From Desulfuromonas sp. (GTDB lineage: Bacteria > Desulfobacterota > Desulfuromonadia > Desulfuromonadales > Geopsychrobacteraceae): a DNA stretch of 55,982 bases. The translations under genes were made by a program, and so were the position numbers. Below, piece by piece: positions 14,150 through 23,498 of this stretch (position 1 is its first letter; the number at the start of each line of letters is the position of its first letter). The notes below the pieces were generated by a model that was not told where the DNA came from, ran no database searches, and saw only the letters and a program-made list of their open reading frames with translations. The stretch is from the NCBI GenBank assembly GCA_002868865.1, contig PKUC01000080.1, positions 1-55,982 on the forward strand, given 5' to 3'.

Positions 14150-15484
14150 ATGACGATTAAAACTAACAGTTATTTAACGAAAAACAACACGGAGAAAAAT
14201 TATTCTACCTATTCATCTATAGACAATTTAATTTTTTATATGATGTGCTTCTTAGTATTAATTGATTCGTTCAATGGATACCTAATAAGAGAGCACACAG
14301 ACCACAGCTACAACATATCTCAAATTTACAAATCTACACTCCTTTTCTTTACAATATTAAGGTTAGCCAGCCTAAATGCCAAATCACAAATTTCGTATTT
14401 ATTCATATTATTTCTAATCCCAATTACATCTATCTTTACCAACATACTATTTGATGGCCACGTCTCCTATATTTATGAGGACCTTGGAATTTCACTTAGA
14501 ACCCTGCTGATACCTACTTCTTTTTTTTACTTTAAACATATCATCTTATCAAATCCGCTATTATCGGAAAGAAGAATAAGTAAAATTTTTTCGATAAATT
14601 TCTTTGTGATTATAGCAAACATCTTACTAGGCAACATTGGTCACGGCTATTATGACTACTGGAACGATACAGGCTCTCTAGGATTTCTATACTCAGGAAA
14701 TGAAACCTCAATTTTAATATGTATTTTCTCGGGATACTTTCTCCACAAAGCATACAAAGCTGGCACAATTAAGTATCTATTCATTCTCATACTCACTGTA
14801 ACCATATCTTTCAGCAAGGCAACCAAGACAGCAATAATTACTACATTCCTATTTGGTGGATTAGTTCCAACCCTTCAAAACAAATTCCAAGGCCTAGCTT
14901 CAGTTAGAAAGCTTATTCTGGTTCTTTTCTCATCAGCCATTATAGTTCTATTATTTTCTGATGAAATATCTAACTACATAATAAAGTCAAATATTTACCA
15001 AAAGTACGAATACCAAATAAACAATGCAAACATTGAAGATGTTATTTTTTCAGGACGCACAAAGCTTCTTGGCACGGGGCTTGATATATATTTAAATAAG
15101 TTTACACTTACAGATTATATTTCCGGAAAAACTGCCGGAGGCTTTCGTGAAGAAATGTCTTATGTTTTCGGCATGCGACGAAGCATAGAGATGGACACAT
15201 TCGATATTTTATTTTTTTATGGGCCTCTCCAAGTAGTATTGATATATGGTTTTTGGATTAACACTTATTTGTCTATACATAGACTAAATGCACGCAAACA
15301 CGAAAACAGATCTATCATATTATTTCTACTAACAATTCTTCTCACCATTAGCACCTTAAGTGGACATGTCATGCTCTCCGGTATGCCGGGGATGTTTATT
15401 GGGTCCGCCTTGGCACTTGGCTTTTCGAAGAGTCAACTAGTGAAACAACCCTATACTAGACCACGCAAATGTACGCTGAAATAG
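14150..15484 (+). CDS. Polytopic O-antigen polymerase/ligase-like membrane protein (Wzy/WaaL type)
   Basis: The 444-residue protein consists almost entirely of hydrophobic helices (about ten or more), with a larger polar loop between residues roughly 280 and 360 containing SGRTKLLGTGLDIY and GGFREEMSYVFGMR. That architecture, and the arginine-bearing periplasmic loop, are those of Wzy polymerases and O-antigen ligases, which have little sequence conservation. Its place between a sulfotransferase and a flippase supports polysaccharide polymerisation in the inner membrane. The AT-rich composition matches the rest of the island. Polymerase versus ligase cannot be settled by reading. Confidence 0.7.
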   Translation: MTIKTNSYLTKNNTEKNYSTYSSIDNLIFYMMCFLVLIDSFNGYLIREHTDHSYNISQIYKSTLLFFTILRLASLNAKSQISYLFILFLIPITSIFTNILFDGHVSYIYEDLGISLRTLLIPTSFFYFKHIILSNPLLSERRISKIFSINFFVIIANILLGNIGHGYYDYWNDTGSLGFLYSGNETSILICIFSGYFLHKAYKAGTIKYLFILILTVTISFSKATKTAIITTFLFGGLVPTLQNKFQGLASVRKLILVLFSSAIIVLLFSDEISNYIIKSNIYQKYEYQINNANIEDVIFSGRTKLLGTGLDIYLNKFTLTDYISGKTAGGFREEMSYVFGMRRSIEMDTFDILFFYGPLQVVLIYGFWINTYLSIHRLNARKHENRSIILFLLTILLTISTLSGHVMLSGMPGMFIGSALALGFSKSQLVKQPYTRPRKCTLK

Positions 15485-15485
15485 T

Positions 15486-16697
15486 ATGAAAAAAAACTTC
15501 TTCTTCTCAGGCCTAACACATATAACCACAGTACTAACCGGTTATTTTTCATTTTTTATTTATGCAAGATTTTTTAGCGTATACGAATTTGGCATCTTAA
15601 GCTACTGCATCGCCCTATCGATGATATTAGGCGTATTTGTAGACTATGGGTACAACACAAAACTGCCGATAGATATATCTAAAGACGTATCAGGAATAAC
15701 CAGAATTACCTTTAAAGCTTTTTACTGCAAATTATCACTTTCAATTATTGTAATTATTTTAATTTCAGGAATCACCATTTTTGAAGCCGGCAACAAAGAG
15801 ACACAGATTCTGATTGTGTTTGTAGCTGCTAAGATATTCTACATATTGGGCAAAACGTTTTTATCAGCTTATCGTGCAATTAATAGGTTTGACGTTGAAA
15901 GCAAATACAATACTCTTAACAATATATTACTTATTTTTCTTGTCACACTTGTCTTACTAAAACTTCCATCATTATTTTACATTTCATTAGCTTATCTTGT
16001 TTCTCGGTTAATTTTTTTAGCTTTTAGCGCATATCGGTTTGTTATTGATTTTGGGTATTGCTTATCAATACCCAAACTAAAAAATGAGCACATCGAAATG
16101 ATTCCGTACGCATCCCAAGGCATCATTGCTATTTTATTTTCAAATGTAGACACTGTCATACTAAAGGAATTGATAGACCCCATATCTTTTGGCCTGCATC
16201 AAGCGGGGACCAAATATGTGGCTGCAACAATAGTTTTTTTTGGTGTAATTTATGACGTCTTAACACCAAAGCTGGCGAATCTATATATATCAAATAAAAG
16301 CAAATTCAAGCGCTATCTGCGTACCTCAAATCGAACAATTTTTTTAATAGGGGCGTCAACAGCCCTACTTATCTATTTCTTTAGAGAAGATCTTGTCATT
16401 TTATCTTTTGGCCTAGACTTTGAACCTCTAGAAGAATTTATGTGGCTTTTTTCTATACTTATATTTTTGCGGTTCTTTGGTTTAATGTATAATATTTGCT
16501 TAACCGTTACCGGACACCAAAAAGAAAGATCAACTTATTTGTTTTATTCATTGATCATCCTTATCACTTTACAGCTATCGCTAGGTACAGCATATGGAAT
16601 AATTGGCATTTTATTATCTAGAATTGCTGCTAATTTTATTTTATTCTCCGCTGAATCAATTTTCATCAAAAGAAAGCTTGGCTCGTTTTTTCTTTAA
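15486..16697 (+). CDS. Polysaccharide flippase, Wzx/MOP superfamily
   Basis: The 403-residue polytopic membrane protein starts with the characteristic N-terminal helix pair of RfbX/Wzx flippases (FSGLTHITTVLTGYFSFFIY, then YARFFSVYEFGILSYC) and continues with regularly spaced hydrophobic segments. It would move undecaprenyl-linked oligosaccharide units across the inner membrane. The start is one base after the polymerase stop and has no Shine-Dalgarno, so translation is probably coupled. Length matches the family (about 400-480). Confidence 0.85.
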   Translation: MKKNFFFSGLTHITTVLTGYFSFFIYARFFSVYEFGILSYCIALSMILGVFVDYGYNTKLPIDISKDVSGITRITFKAFYCKLSLSIIVIILISGITIFEAGNKETQILIVFVAAKIFYILGKTFLSAYRAINRFDVESKYNTLNNILLIFLVTLVLLKLPSLFYISLAYLVSRLIFLAFSAYRFVIDFGYCLSIPKLKNEHIEMIPYASQGIIAILFSNVDTVILKELIDPISFGLHQAGTKYVAATIVFFGVIYDVLTPKLANLYISNKSKFKRYLRTSNRTIFLIGASTALLIYFFREDLVILSFGLDFEPLEEFMWLFSILIFLRFFGLMYNICLTVTGHQKERSTYLFYSLIILITLQLSLGTAYGIIGILLSRIAANFILFSAESIFIKRKLGSFFL

Positions 16698-16707
16698 ATC
16701 TGAAGAT

Positions 16708-17610
16708 ATGGAAACTGAGATGATAAATCAAATTGACTTTTGGATTATTGGGGCACAGAAATCCGGGACAACTTCGCTTCATAACTACCTTTCACAACAT
16801 CAAGATATTTTTATGCCCCCTACAAAAGAAATTCATTTTTTTAATGATGATGAATTTTGGAAACAAGGACGTTCTTACCTAAACTCATTTTATGACGGTT
16901 ACAAGTCCGAGCAGGTAGTAGGCGGTGCATATGTACATACTATTTTTTTTGAAAAAAACATAACTAGACTTAAGGAACACAATCCAAATATTAAACTTAT
17001 AGCACTTTTAAGAAACCCTGTTGAAAGAGCCTATTCAGCTTATTGGTTTGCAAAAAAAAACGGGTGGGAAACACTAGAAAGCTTTGAGGACGCCTTAGAC
17101 GCTGAAGAAAAAAGGTTAAAAGGAAACTTACAAGAGCAAAAAGAACTGACCTATTTATCCCACGGAAAATACATTGAACAGCTTAAACCATACCTAGACA
17201 GCTTTGACAGGTCACAAATTAAAATAATACTAACAGACGAGCTAAAAGCAAATGCCCAACAAACCACTTTAGATTTATTTGCGTGGCTCGGCGTTAAAAC
17301 AGGCGATAGCAATATAAACACTTCAAAAAAAATCAATTCATCAGGGATGCCTCGCTATCCAGTCCTCCAGAAACACCTCTTACAAGAAAACAATTTCAAA
17401 AAATCTATTCGTAAAATAACAAGCCCAAAACAACGTCTTATTTTTAAAAATATTTTCATTGAGCCAATCTTGAAATTTAACAGTAAACCATTTATTTACC
17501 CAAGTATGAATAAAAACACCAAGCAAGAACTATCAAGCTACTTCAAAGCTTATAATAGCCGTCTCGCTAAACTCATAAATAAAGACTTGTCTGCTTGGGA
17601 CGAATCCTAA
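16708..17610 (+). CDS. Sulfotransferase, second of two in the glycan island
   Basis: The 300-residue protein resembles heparan sulfate N-deacetylase/sulfotransferase-type domains. The PAPS 5' loop is FWIIGAQKSGTTSLHNYLSQ, followed by the family's KEIHFFNDD segment, and the 3'-phosphate motif is LIALLRNPVERAYSAYWF. These differ clearly from the first sulfotransferase, so the two probably modify different positions. The start is placed at 16708, after the flippase stop at 16697; a longer frame would overlap the flippase. An alternative ATG lies four codons further in. AT-rich codon use matches the island. Confidence 0.88.
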   Translation: METEMINQIDFWIIGAQKSGTTSLHNYLSQHQDIFMPPTKEIHFFNDDEFWKQGRSYLNSFYDGYKSEQVVGGAYVHTIFFEKNITRLKEHNPNIKLIALLRNPVERAYSAYWFAKKNGWETLESFEDALDAEEKRLKGNLQEQKELTYLSHGKYIEQLKPYLDSFDRSQIKIILTDELKANAQQTTLDLFAWLGVKTGDSNINTSKKINSSGMPRYPVLQKHLLQENNFKKSIRKITSPKQRLIFKNIFIEPILKFNSKPFIYPSMNKNTKQELSSYFKAYNSRLAKLINKDLSAWDES

Positions 17611-17710
17611 ACAAATTAGCTTCAACAATAACCAAGAGACATAACACACAAACAGCCTATTGACTTTCTTTATAATTATCCAGATCTACTCTTAGCCCTG
17701 GTGACAAATT

Positions 17711-18883
17711 ATGGCTATAGCTTTCAACCGACTAATTAAAAAAATAAATACACTTAATCCTGCAGTTGAGCATTGGCACGACTCAACGGACAAAAATTAT
17801 CGCGTAATTGTTCTTTCATCTGAATACAAGAGCAGGGCTGGAGGCATTGCTAATGCGATGCATGGATACCTTTCAGCATTAAAACTTCAAGGGCTATTAT
17901 TTTCTCACATTTCCACACACACCTCTGGCAGCATAATGGGCAAGGCCCTGCCCCCAATATTTGCCCTATTCAAATTGCGCAAAGAAGTTTCTACGATAAA
18001 AAAATTGGGATTCATTCCGGTCGCATATGCACACGCTGGCGAATCCTTTTCTCTACTGCGAAAGACAATCTTGTTATCAATCGCTAAATTGTTTGGAGCA
18101 AAGACGGTACTTCACCTGCATGGTGGCAATGTTGAATATTGGTTAAATCATTTTTTTTCACGAAGCCTTTTTTTTATACTTTTGTCCAGTGCTGATTCTA
18201 TATGTGTTTTATCTGACCATAGAAAAAATATACTCACAAAGTTTGACAGAATTAAACTCTTAAATGTTGTTCACAACCCTATATCGATCAAGTTAGAAAA
18301 TGACAAAAATCTATTAAACTTAAAAAAAGCAAGTTCTTCAAACTCTATAACTATACTCACAATGTCTAGGCTTGAAAAAGGAAAAGGCATTGACGTTACA
18401 ATAAAAGCTTTATCAAAACTACCTTCTAACTACAATTTAACGATTGCTGGTTCTGGATCTCAGTTTAAGCACCTCAAACGAATGGTGAACACCCTTGGAC
18501 TTTGTAAAAGAGTTACTTTTACAGGTTGGGTAGAAGGTGAAGACAAGTATAGTCTGTTTAGAAAATCTGATATATTTTGCCTTCCGTCTCACTATGACTC
18601 TTTTGGATTAGTTTTTTTAGAGGCAATGTACTTTGAGCTGCCGATAATTGCCTCTAAGTGGGGCGCTATTCCGGAAGTTGTCCCTGATGGAGTAGCAGGA
18701 ATATTAGTAGATGGACAATGTGACTTGAAAATATCTCAAGCCATCATGTGTTTAGAAAATCCAAAAGTCAGGCTCAAAATCGGCACTGAAGGTAAAGAGT
18801 GGGCTATGAGGCAGTTTTCTATTAGCGCAGTGGGGGAGGCTCTAAAAAAGGCCATCTCCATGTCTAAGAGCAGTCAACTATAG
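17711..18883 (+). CDS. Group 1 (GT4) glycosyltransferase
   Basis: The 390-residue GT-B fold enzyme probably adds a sugar to a lipid-linked acceptor at the cytoplasmic face. The N-terminal domain has SRAGGIANAMHGYL near residue 40; the C-terminal nucleotide-sugar domain has MSRLEKGKGIDVTIKAL, LTIAGSG and DSFGLVFLEAM. In that last motif the usual EX7E reads DX7E, an acidic but unusual first residue. IPEVVPDGVAGILV is typical of GT4 enzymes. It is separated from the second sulfotransferase by 100 bases with no clear terminator. It is the last gene of the AT-rich island. Confidence 0.9.
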   Translation: MAIAFNRLIKKINTLNPAVEHWHDSTDKNYRVIVLSSEYKSRAGGIANAMHGYLSALKLQGLLFSHISTHTSGSIMGKALPPIFALFKLRKEVSTIKKLGFIPVAYAHAGESFSLLRKTILLSIAKLFGAKTVLHLHGGNVEYWLNHFFSRSLFFILLSSADSICVLSDHRKNILTKFDRIKLLNVVHNPISIKLENDKNLLNLKKASSSNSITILTMSRLEKGKGIDVTIKALSKLPSNYNLTIAGSGSQFKHLKRMVNTLGLCKRVTFTGWVEGEDKYSLFRKSDIFCLPSHYDSFGLVFLEAMYFELPIIASKWGAIPEVVPDGVAGILVDGQCDLKISQAIMCLENPKVRLKIGTEGKEWAMRQFSISAVGEALKKAISMSKSSQL

Positions 18884-18909
18884 ACTTCGGCATATTTATT
18901 CTTATTTCT

Positions 18910-19677
18910 ATGACCGATTGGTTCGATACCCATATTCACCTGCTGGCCCCGGAGTGGCAACAGTCGCCTCCGGCACTGCACAGCGAGGCACAAAGTGCTG
19001 GCATTGTCGGCATGCTGATGCCGGGAGTACGGGTCGACGACTGGACAGCACTGCTGACACTTGCGCAGCAACGCCCCAACACCTATTTTGCCCCCGGACT
19101 GCATCCCGCCTACGCGGAGCAGTGGAACGATGACGCGGCAGATCAGCTCAGGACGCTGACCCGGCAGCCGCAGGTGATCGCCATCGGTGAGATCGGGCTG
19201 GATGGCATTAGCGGACCCCCGCTGGAAGAGCAGGAAACCGTCTTCCGCGCCCAGCTTGCCATCGCCCTCGATGCCGGTCTGCCGGTCCTTCTGCACTGCC
19301 GCAAGGCCACCGGGCGGATGGTGGCGATTCTGGAAGAGCTACGGGTCGGCCAGCGCATCGGCGGTATCTGGCACGGCTTTTCGGGCAGTGTGCAGATCGC
19401 ACAGACGCTGGTCGATCTCGGATTTAAGATCGGCGTCGGACCGGTTCTGCTGCGCGAATCGGCACGCAAACTCCCTGAGGCGATACGCTCCATCCCCGAT
19501 GATGCACTGGTGCTCGAAACCGACGCGCCGGATATGACCAGTCATCCTCGTGATTTGATAGCCGTCGGCCGCAAACTGGCCGAACTGAAAAACTGGACCC
19601 TGGACAAGACCGCTGCGTTGACATCGGCCAATGCACGCCATCTGCTTCACATCGACCAACAGGACGAAACTGCATGA
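18910..19677 (+). CDS. TatD-family metal-dependent hydrolase
   Basis: The 255-residue TIM-barrel hydrolase is of the TatD DNase group, active on DNA 3' ends in E. coli and associated with DNA and tRNA quality control. The metal ligands are readable: DTHIHL at the start, EIGLDG near residue 95, LLHCRKA (His), and VLETDAPD near the C-terminus. Base composition returns to GC-rich exactly here. The upstream 26 bases are AT-rich and lack a good Shine-Dalgarno, so the promoter arrangement was probably changed by the island. The stop overlaps the tcdA start by four bases. Confidence 0.9.
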   Translation: MTDWFDTHIHLLAPEWQQSPPALHSEAQSAGIVGMLMPGVRVDDWTALLTLAQQRPNTYFAPGLHPAYAEQWNDDAADQLRTLTRQPQVIAIGEIGLDGISGPPLEEQETVFRAQLAIALDAGLPVLLHCRKATGRMVAILEELRVGQRIGGIWHGFSGSVQIAQTLVDLGFKIGVGPVLLRESARKLPEAIRSIPDDALVLETDAPDMTSHPRDLIAVGRKLAELKNWTLDKTAALTSANARHLLHIDQQDETA

Positions 19678-20450
19678 GTGAACATCGCTTCAGCCGTCTG
19701 CAACTGCTGTCTGGCCGCGACGGGCTGGACAGGTTAAATCAGGCCTCGGTGGCTATTTTCGGGATCGGCGGTGTCGGCAGTTATGCCGCTGAAGCACTGG
19801 CGCGCGCCGCCATCGGCAAACTGACCCTGATCGATTTTGACGATATCTGCATCACCAACGTCAATCGCCAGATCCACGCTCTGGATGGCAGCATCGGTCG
19901 CCCCAAGGTGGACGTGATGGCCGAACGCTGCCGCGCGATCAATCCCAACGCTCAGATTATTGCGCACAAACGCTTTTACGATGCGGAGGCCAGTGACGAG
20001 CTGCTGGCGGACGGCTACGATTACGTGCTCGATTGTATCGATCACATTACCGCCAAGCTGCACCTGATTCAGACCTGTCATCTGCGTGGTCTGCCGATTA
20101 TCGCCTCAATGGGAGCGGCCAACAAGCTCGATCCCACCCTGATCAAAGTTGCCGATCTGGCCGATACCACCAAGTGTCGCCTGGCGCGCATCATGCGCCG
20201 TGAACTGCGTAAGCGCGGCATCGAGCGAGGTGTCAGGGTGGTCTATTCCACCGAGGAATTCCGGCCACTCGGCAACGAAGCGGTGATCTGCGCCGAAAAC
20301 TGTGTTTGCCCCAATAAGGACGATCAGCAGTGGAGCTGCGATGACCGGCGGGTGATTCTCGGCAGTTCGTCCTATATTCCACCGCTGTTCGGCCTGACCA
20401 TGGCCGGCACCGTGATCCGTGAACTGCTGGGAGAGGCGGCATGGAGCTGA
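19674..20450 (+). CDS. tcdA: tRNA threonylcarbamoyladenosine dehydratase TcdA (ThiF/MoeB family)
   Basis: The 258-residue E1-like ATP-dependent enzyme cyclises t6A to ct6A in tRNA. The nucleotide-binding motif GIGGVGSYAAEALARAAIG, the acidic strand LIDFDDICITNVNRQIHA and the later DCIDHITAKLHLI are characteristic. CVCPNKDD near residue 210 falls in the C-terminal variable part. The size equals E. coli CsdL/TcdA (about 268). It is translationally coupled to tatD upstream and to the TauE gene downstream by overlaps of four and ten bases. Confidence 0.92.
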   Translation: MSEHRFSRLQLLSGRDGLDRLNQASVAIFGIGGVGSYAAEALARAAIGKLTLIDFDDICITNVNRQIHALDGSIGRPKVDVMAERCRAINPNAQIIAHKRFYDAEASDELLADGYDYVLDCIDHITAKLHLIQTCHLRGLPIIASMGAANKLDPTLIKVADLADTTKCRLARIMRRELRKRGIERGVRVVYSTEEFRPLGNEAVICAENCVCPNKDDQQWSCDDRRVILGSSSYIPPLFGLTMAGTVIRELLGEAAWS

Positions 20451-21187
20451 TCCAGATCGTTCTGCTGGTGGGGGTGGGCGTTGTCGCCGGAATTCTCAAT
20501 GTGCTTGCCGGCGGGGGATCTCTGCTCACCTTGCCGGTTCTGATCTTTATGGGGCTGCCAGCTTCGGTCGCCAACGGCACCAACCGAATCGCCGTCCTCT
20601 GCCAGAACGTGGTCGCGGTCAGCAGCTTCAAGAGCAAGGGGGTCTTTCCCGCCCGTCTGGCGCTGCTCTGCTCGGTCCCCGCTCTGCTCGGCAGCATCCT
20701 CGGAGCGCAACTGGCGGTGGACATCAGCGATCAGCTGTTTCGGCAGCTGCTCGGCGCCATCATGATCGGGGTTCTGATTCTGATGGCGATCGACCCGTCA
20801 AAGCGGTTCAGGTTTCACGAACAGCATATGACTCCGCTGCGGACTGCGGCACTGGTGATCGGATTCTTTTGCATCGGCATATATGGCGGGTTTATTCAGG
20901 CCGGGGTCGGCCTGATCATGATCCCCGCGCTGTTGCTGATGGGACTGGATCTGGTGCGCATCAACGCCGTCAAGGTCTTCGTCATCCTCTTCTTTACGGT
21001 CACTGCGCTGGCGGTCTTTATCTGGCATGGCCAGATCGACTGGACACTGGGAATCGCTCTGGCGCTCGGCAACTCGCTGGGCGGCTGGATCGGCACCCAC
21101 CTGGCGGTCAAAAAGGGGCACGACTGGATCCGCAAGGTGGTCTTTGCCGTCGTTACCCTGTTCGCCGTCAAGCTGATCTGGTTTTAA
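20441..21187 (+). CDS. TauE/SafE-family membrane permease
   Basis: The 248-residue polytopic inner-membrane protein has two homologous halves of about four helices each; the family repeats appear as GVVAGILNVLAGGGSLLTLP and GIYGGFIQAGVGLIMIPALL. Members export or import sulfite, sulfoacetate or other organosulfur anions, and most are uncharacterised. Its start overlaps tcdA, so it is the last gene of the tatD-tcdA operon. The substrate cannot be assigned. Confidence 0.88.
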   Translation: MELIQIVLLVGVGVVAGILNVLAGGGSLLTLPVLIFMGLPASVANGTNRIAVLCQNVVAVSSFKSKGVFPARLALLCSVPALLGSILGAQLAVDISDQLFRQLLGAIMIGVLILMAIDPSKRFRFHEQHMTPLRTAALVIGFFCIGIYGGFIQAGVGLIMIPALLLMGLDLVRINAVKVFVILFFTVTALAVFIWHGQIDWTLGIALALGNSLGGWIGTHLAVKKGHDWIRKVVFAVVTLFAVKLIWF

Positions 21188-21208
21188 AGTCCCCGTCCAT
21201 TTTGACGA

Positions 21209-21236
21209 TTGACACAGAAATTCCAGCGTGTATAAT
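21209..21236 (+). promoter_or_regulatory. Strong sigma-70 promoter of the rubrerythrin gene
   Basis: A perfect TTGACA (21209-21214) and a perfect TATAAT (21231-21236) are separated by 16 bases, about 60 bases upstream of the rubrerythrin ATG. This is the best consensus promoter I found in the window. Confidence 0.8.
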
Positions 21237-21296
21237 CGTGACCAATTTTGTCACCTATAAACCATTCACATCGATTCTAAGAGGGAGATTCAACCA

Positions 21297-21845
21297 ATGA
21301 AGAAATTTGTCTGCACCATCTGCGGTTACGTTCATGAAGGCGATTGCCCACCAGAGGCATGCCCGACCTGTAAAGCGCCGGCTTCCAAGTTTGTTGAGCA
21401 GTCGGGCGGAGATCTGGCTTGGGCTGACGAGCATCGCATCGGTGTTGCAAAGGACGTCGATCCGGACATTATCGAAGGCTTGAGGATGAACTTTACCGGC
21501 GAGTGCACCGAGGTCGGAATGTATCTGGCCATGAGCCGCCAGGCCGAGCGCGAGGGGTATCCGGAGATCGGCGAGGCCTACAAGCGAATTGCCTGGGAAG
21601 AGGCCGAGCATGCAGCCAAATTTGCCGAACTGCTCGGTGAAGTGCTGGTCGCCGACACCAAGACCAATCTGCAGATGCGAGTCGATGCCGAGCACGGCGC
21701 CTGTCAGGGCAAAAAGGACCTGGCCACCAAGGCCAAGCAGCTCAACCTTGACGCCATCCACGACACGGTTCACGAGATGTGCAAAGACGAAGCACGCCAC
21801 GGATCGGCATTCGCCGGCCTGCTGAAGCGTTACTTCGGCAAGTAA
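21297..21845 (+). CDS. Rubrerythrin-family protein with N-terminal rubredoxin-like domain
   Basis: The 182-residue protein combines an N-terminal rubredoxin-like iron site (CTICGYVH and CPTCKAP, two Cx2C pairs) with a ferritin-like diiron domain ([20 protein letters not shown], then [11 protein letters not shown] and [13 protein letters not shown]). The order is that of reverse rubrerythrins, which reduce hydrogen peroxide in anaerobes with NADH-linked electron donors. It is monocistronic, with a consensus promoter and a strong terminator, fitting high expression. The ATG follows GAGGGAG. Confidence 0.92.
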   Translation: MKKFVCTICGYVHEGDCPPEACPTCKAPASKFVEQSGGDLAWADEHRIGVAKDVDPDIIEGLRMNFTGECTEVGMYLAMSRQAEREGYPEIGEAYKRIAWEEAEHAAKFAELLGEVLVADTKTNLQMRVDAEHGACQGKKDLATKAKQLNLDAIHDTVHEMCKDEARHGSAFAGLLKRYFGK

Positions 21846-21865
21846 CGGCTCTTTACAGCGCTAGA

Positions 21866-21907
21866 AAGCAGGCTCTGAATCTCTACGGTTCAGGGCCTGC
21901 TTTTTTT
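21866..21907 (+). terminator. Intrinsic terminator of the rubrerythrin gene
   Basis: A stem of AAGCAGGC with GCCTGCTT, extended by CTGAA/TTCAG with one bulge, is followed by seven T residues. It ends at the stop codon of the convergent DUF445 gene. Confidence 0.85.
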
Positions 21908-23498
21908 AGCTCAACCCGATCAGAAGCAGGTTGATCGTACCTATCAGCAATCCCAGCAGAGCACCAAACAGGTTGATGTACTTGAATTGCTCTTTCATGA
22001 TCCCCATCAGCAAACCTTCGACCTGCAGCAGATCGAGGGAGTTAACCTTCTCCTCGACCATCCGCCTGACGTTGAGGGTTTCCACCAGCTGTGGCGCCTC
22101 TTTTTTCAACACATCTTCGACCGCCTGACACAGGCCGGTTTCCAGCTCTGTTCTTAGATCCGCCGGCATACGGGCCGAAAGCAATCCCAGCGGACGGTTG
22201 AAGATCCACTCTTCAGCCTGCTCCTGTAGAACCCGATCGAAAGCCTCCCGGGCCTGCGCCGAACGGATCAGCTCGAGACACCGGTCGGCCAGGGTGCGAC
22301 GCAATTGCTCCAACCCTTCTGCGGGCAGCACGTCATCGAGCACGGACTTGAATGAGCGGTCCTTGACCCGCGACAACACCTCTTCCAGTGCGCCCTGCAG
22401 GGCGTCCTCAACCCGCTGGGACTGAACCGTGGCAACCGCCTGCTCGCGGACAAAACGGCGCATCCCGGCGACCTTTTCGTAGGACATATTCTCCAGGTAA
22501 CTCGCCGGAGAGCGCTCCAGCAGCCCATCCACCCGCTCGCGCAGCAGCATGGCGAGCTGCTCTTGGGTCTTGTCCTCTTTCAGCCAGGCGGCGATTTCGT
22601 CTCCCGCCTTATCGAGAAATTCGGGGATCTTGGCATAAATAGTATCCAGATTTATAAATCCGGCGAGCAACCCACTTAAACCACCCAGCGAATCGAGGAA
22701 GGAATCGATCGCCGCTTTTCCCTTTTCCACCATCCGCTCACGAAAGTCGGGATCGTAGAGCATGCCGCCGAACTTTTCGATCAGGGGCGGCAGCTCCTTC
22801 TCGATCTGCTGGTGAATCAGCGCGACGAGGTCGTCGGGCAACATCTCCCTGAGCGGACGGTCGTTGGCGACCCAAGCTTCGGTTTTGCGGTCAACAAACC
22901 GGCCCACCTCATCAGCAAAGGCCGGCGACATAAGGAAACCGTTGAGCTTACTGCGGGTGTAGGTCTGCAGTGCCCGATAACGCTCGGGGGACAGATAACT
23001 GGACAGATCACGGGCCAGCAGCTTATCGCCCTCCCGTTGCAGGTAACCACGAAAACCGGCCTCAAAACGCTCACTAAGCAGATAGTCATGGGTCAAGCTG
23101 CCGATCTTGCGGTGCATCAGGGTGACAAACTGACGGAAACGGGGCCGAAAACGATCCGGGACCAGGGTTTCCAATGGACCGAGGTCGCGATCGAGAAAAC
23201 GCCCCAGCTTGGACGTTACCGCGACCTTCAGTTCTGTACGTACCGCTTCCTTTTCGAAGGCACTGCCGACGTCGGTTGCCGTTACCAGATGCGCGCCGAC
23301 CATCTCACCCATCTTGTGCGCCAGTTCGTGACGCTTGGCAGGGATAATTCCGGGGGTCATCGGCACTCGCAACCCGATAAACCGCCACGGCTTGAGAGGC
23401 CGGAACAGCATGCGAATGGCGATGTAGTTGGTGACATAACCGATGAGAGCCCCCAAAAGCGGCGGCAGAAAATAAGGGAGGATCTGTTCAAGAGTCAT
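21906..23498 (-). CDS. DUF445 family membrane-anchored protein
   Basis: The 530-residue protein has an N-terminal hydrophobic segment (PYFLPPLLGALIGYVTNYIA) and a C-terminal one (NLFGALLGLLIGTINLLLI), with a long charged, helical region between them. That layout and the conserved start (IGYVTNYIAIRMLFRPLKPW, then RVPMTPGIIP) are typical of DUF445, a family of unknown function at the cell envelope. The start overlaps the Gx transporter stop by four bases, so it is the last gene of the apbE cluster. Confidence 0.9.
   Translation of the reverse strand: MTLEQILPYFLPPLLGALIGYVTNYIAIRMLFRPLKPWRFIGLRVPMTPGIIPAKRHELAHKMGEMVGAHLVTATDVGSAFEKEAVRTELKVAVTSKLGRFLDRDLGPLETLVPDRFRPRFRQFVTLMHRKIGSLTHDYLLSERFEAGFRGYLQREGDKLLARDLSSYLSPERYRALQTYTRSKLNGFLMSPAFADEVGRFVDRKTEAWVANDRPLREMLPDDLVALIHQQIEKELPPLIEKFGGMLYDPDFRERMVEKGKAAIDSFLDSLGGLSGLLAGFINLDTIYAKIPEFLDKAGDEIAAWLKEDKTQEQLAMLLRERVDGLLERSPASYLENMSYEKVAGMRRFVREQAVATVQSQRVEDALQGALEEVLSRVKDRSFKSVLDDVLPAEGLEQLRRTLADRCLELIRSAQAREAFDRVLQEQAEEWIFNRPLGLLSARMPADLRTELETGLCQAVEDVLKKEAPQLVETLNVRRMVEEKVNSLDLLQVEGLLMGIMKEQFKYINLFGALLGLLIGTINLLLIGLS

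Noticed and set aside
15577-15590. A second CGTATACGAAT core inside the flippase gene, possibly another MarR site
   Set aside because: Only part of the palindrome is present and it lies in AT-rich coding sequence, so chance is the simpler explanation.
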